Source of the DNA: Photobacterium proteolyticum
Lineage (GTDB): Bacteria; Pseudomonadota; Gammaproteobacteria; Enterobacterales; Vibrionaceae
Length of the DNA stretch: 64,000 nt
Reading direction: 5' to 3'
Assembly (NCBI RefSeq): GCF_001939735.1
Contig: NZ_MJIL01000075.1
Span: forward strand, 114,792 to 178,791
Every line of letters begins with the position of its first letter. Within the stretch, counting starts at the first letter, position 1. This document shows, piece by piece, positions 63,919-64,000 of this stretch. The notes below the pieces were generated by a model. That model had not been told where the DNA came from. It saw only the letters and a list, made by a program, of their open reading frames with translations, and searched no databases. The position numbers were made by a program, and so were the translations under genes.

Positions 63919-64000
63919 GGTTTTGTCGCAAACTGGAGTGGTAGGTTATGATCTTCACCAACATTCACCACTTCCAACATCATGACCATCAAATTCACAG
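63919..64000 (+). mobile_element. IS6-family element, left end (runs off the right edge)
   Basis: GGTTTTGTCGCAAAC (63919-63933) resembles IS6/IS26 terminal repeats (GG..TGTTGCAAA). The 80 bases that follow align with those upstream of the transposase at 52947, including GGAGTG, GTTATGATCT and a start codon at 63982 (MTIKFT). The rest lies outside the window. Confidence 0.65.

Overview
The window looks like a chromosomal segment of a gammaproteobacterium. The relatives suggested by the housekeeping proteins (a 397-residue KMSKS-type tyrosyl-tRNA synthetase, a 311-residue RihA, a 257-residue DeoC, a Bor-like lipoprotein) are Vibrionaceae, with a Photobacterium-like genus my best guess. This rests on protein resemblance only; there is no rRNA or tRNA in the window to test it. 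No phage, CRISPR array or RNA gene was recognised.

Positions 1-14.7 kb are ordinary chromosome: mostly single genes and short operons. They include a MerR regulator with its transporter and a canonical 19-bp-spacer promoter, a NifX-like protein with a His/Gly/Cys-rich tail behind twin palindromes, a HAD phosphatase, a DM13 protein, tyrS, an exported manganese-type pyrophosphatase, rihA, a MocR regulator, deoC and several acetyltransferases.

Positions 14.8-22.2 kb form a divergent four-gene signalling locus. A lipoprotein ligand-binding protein lies downstream of a Cache-HAMP class III adenylate cyclase. In the opposite direction a Tat-exported ligand-binding protein precedes a 950-residue Na+/H+ antiporter with two C-terminal cyclic-nucleotide-binding domains. 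Taken together this reads as a local cAMP circuit: outside ligand, cyclase, cAMP, cation exchange.

Positions 22.5-52.0 kb are a large exopolysaccharide locus of the type that normally accompanies exosortase A (XrtA/PEP-CTERM). It has ManC, three glycosyltransferases, an AsnB-like amidotransferase, the stp1 transferase, a FemAB-like protein, a polysaccharide deacetylase and an initiating sugar transferase on the minus strand. A Wza-like exporter, Wzz-like chain-length protein, tyrosine autokinase, outer-membrane barrel and ExeA-like ATPase lie on the plus strand. An O-antigen-ligase-like polymerase, a flippase, a second deacetylase-fold protein and a VanZ-like protein follow. No exosortase and no PEP-CTERM tail is visible. 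At its distal end sits a compact minus-strand cassette (Tat-signal protein, PqqD-like protein, HprK-related kinase, nucleotidyltransferase) that looks like a peptide or protein modification system, flanked by two secreted right-handed beta-helix proteins.

Positions 52.8-64.0 kb are visibly more A+T-rich and full of broken insertion sequences of the IS6, IS5 and IS4 families. The genes still apparently intact are an OB-fold BOF protein, two seven-bladed FG-GAP lipoproteins and a soluble CZB-domain chemoreceptor. A second BOF copy and a recX-like gene are decayed. The region is best read as an old accessory island.
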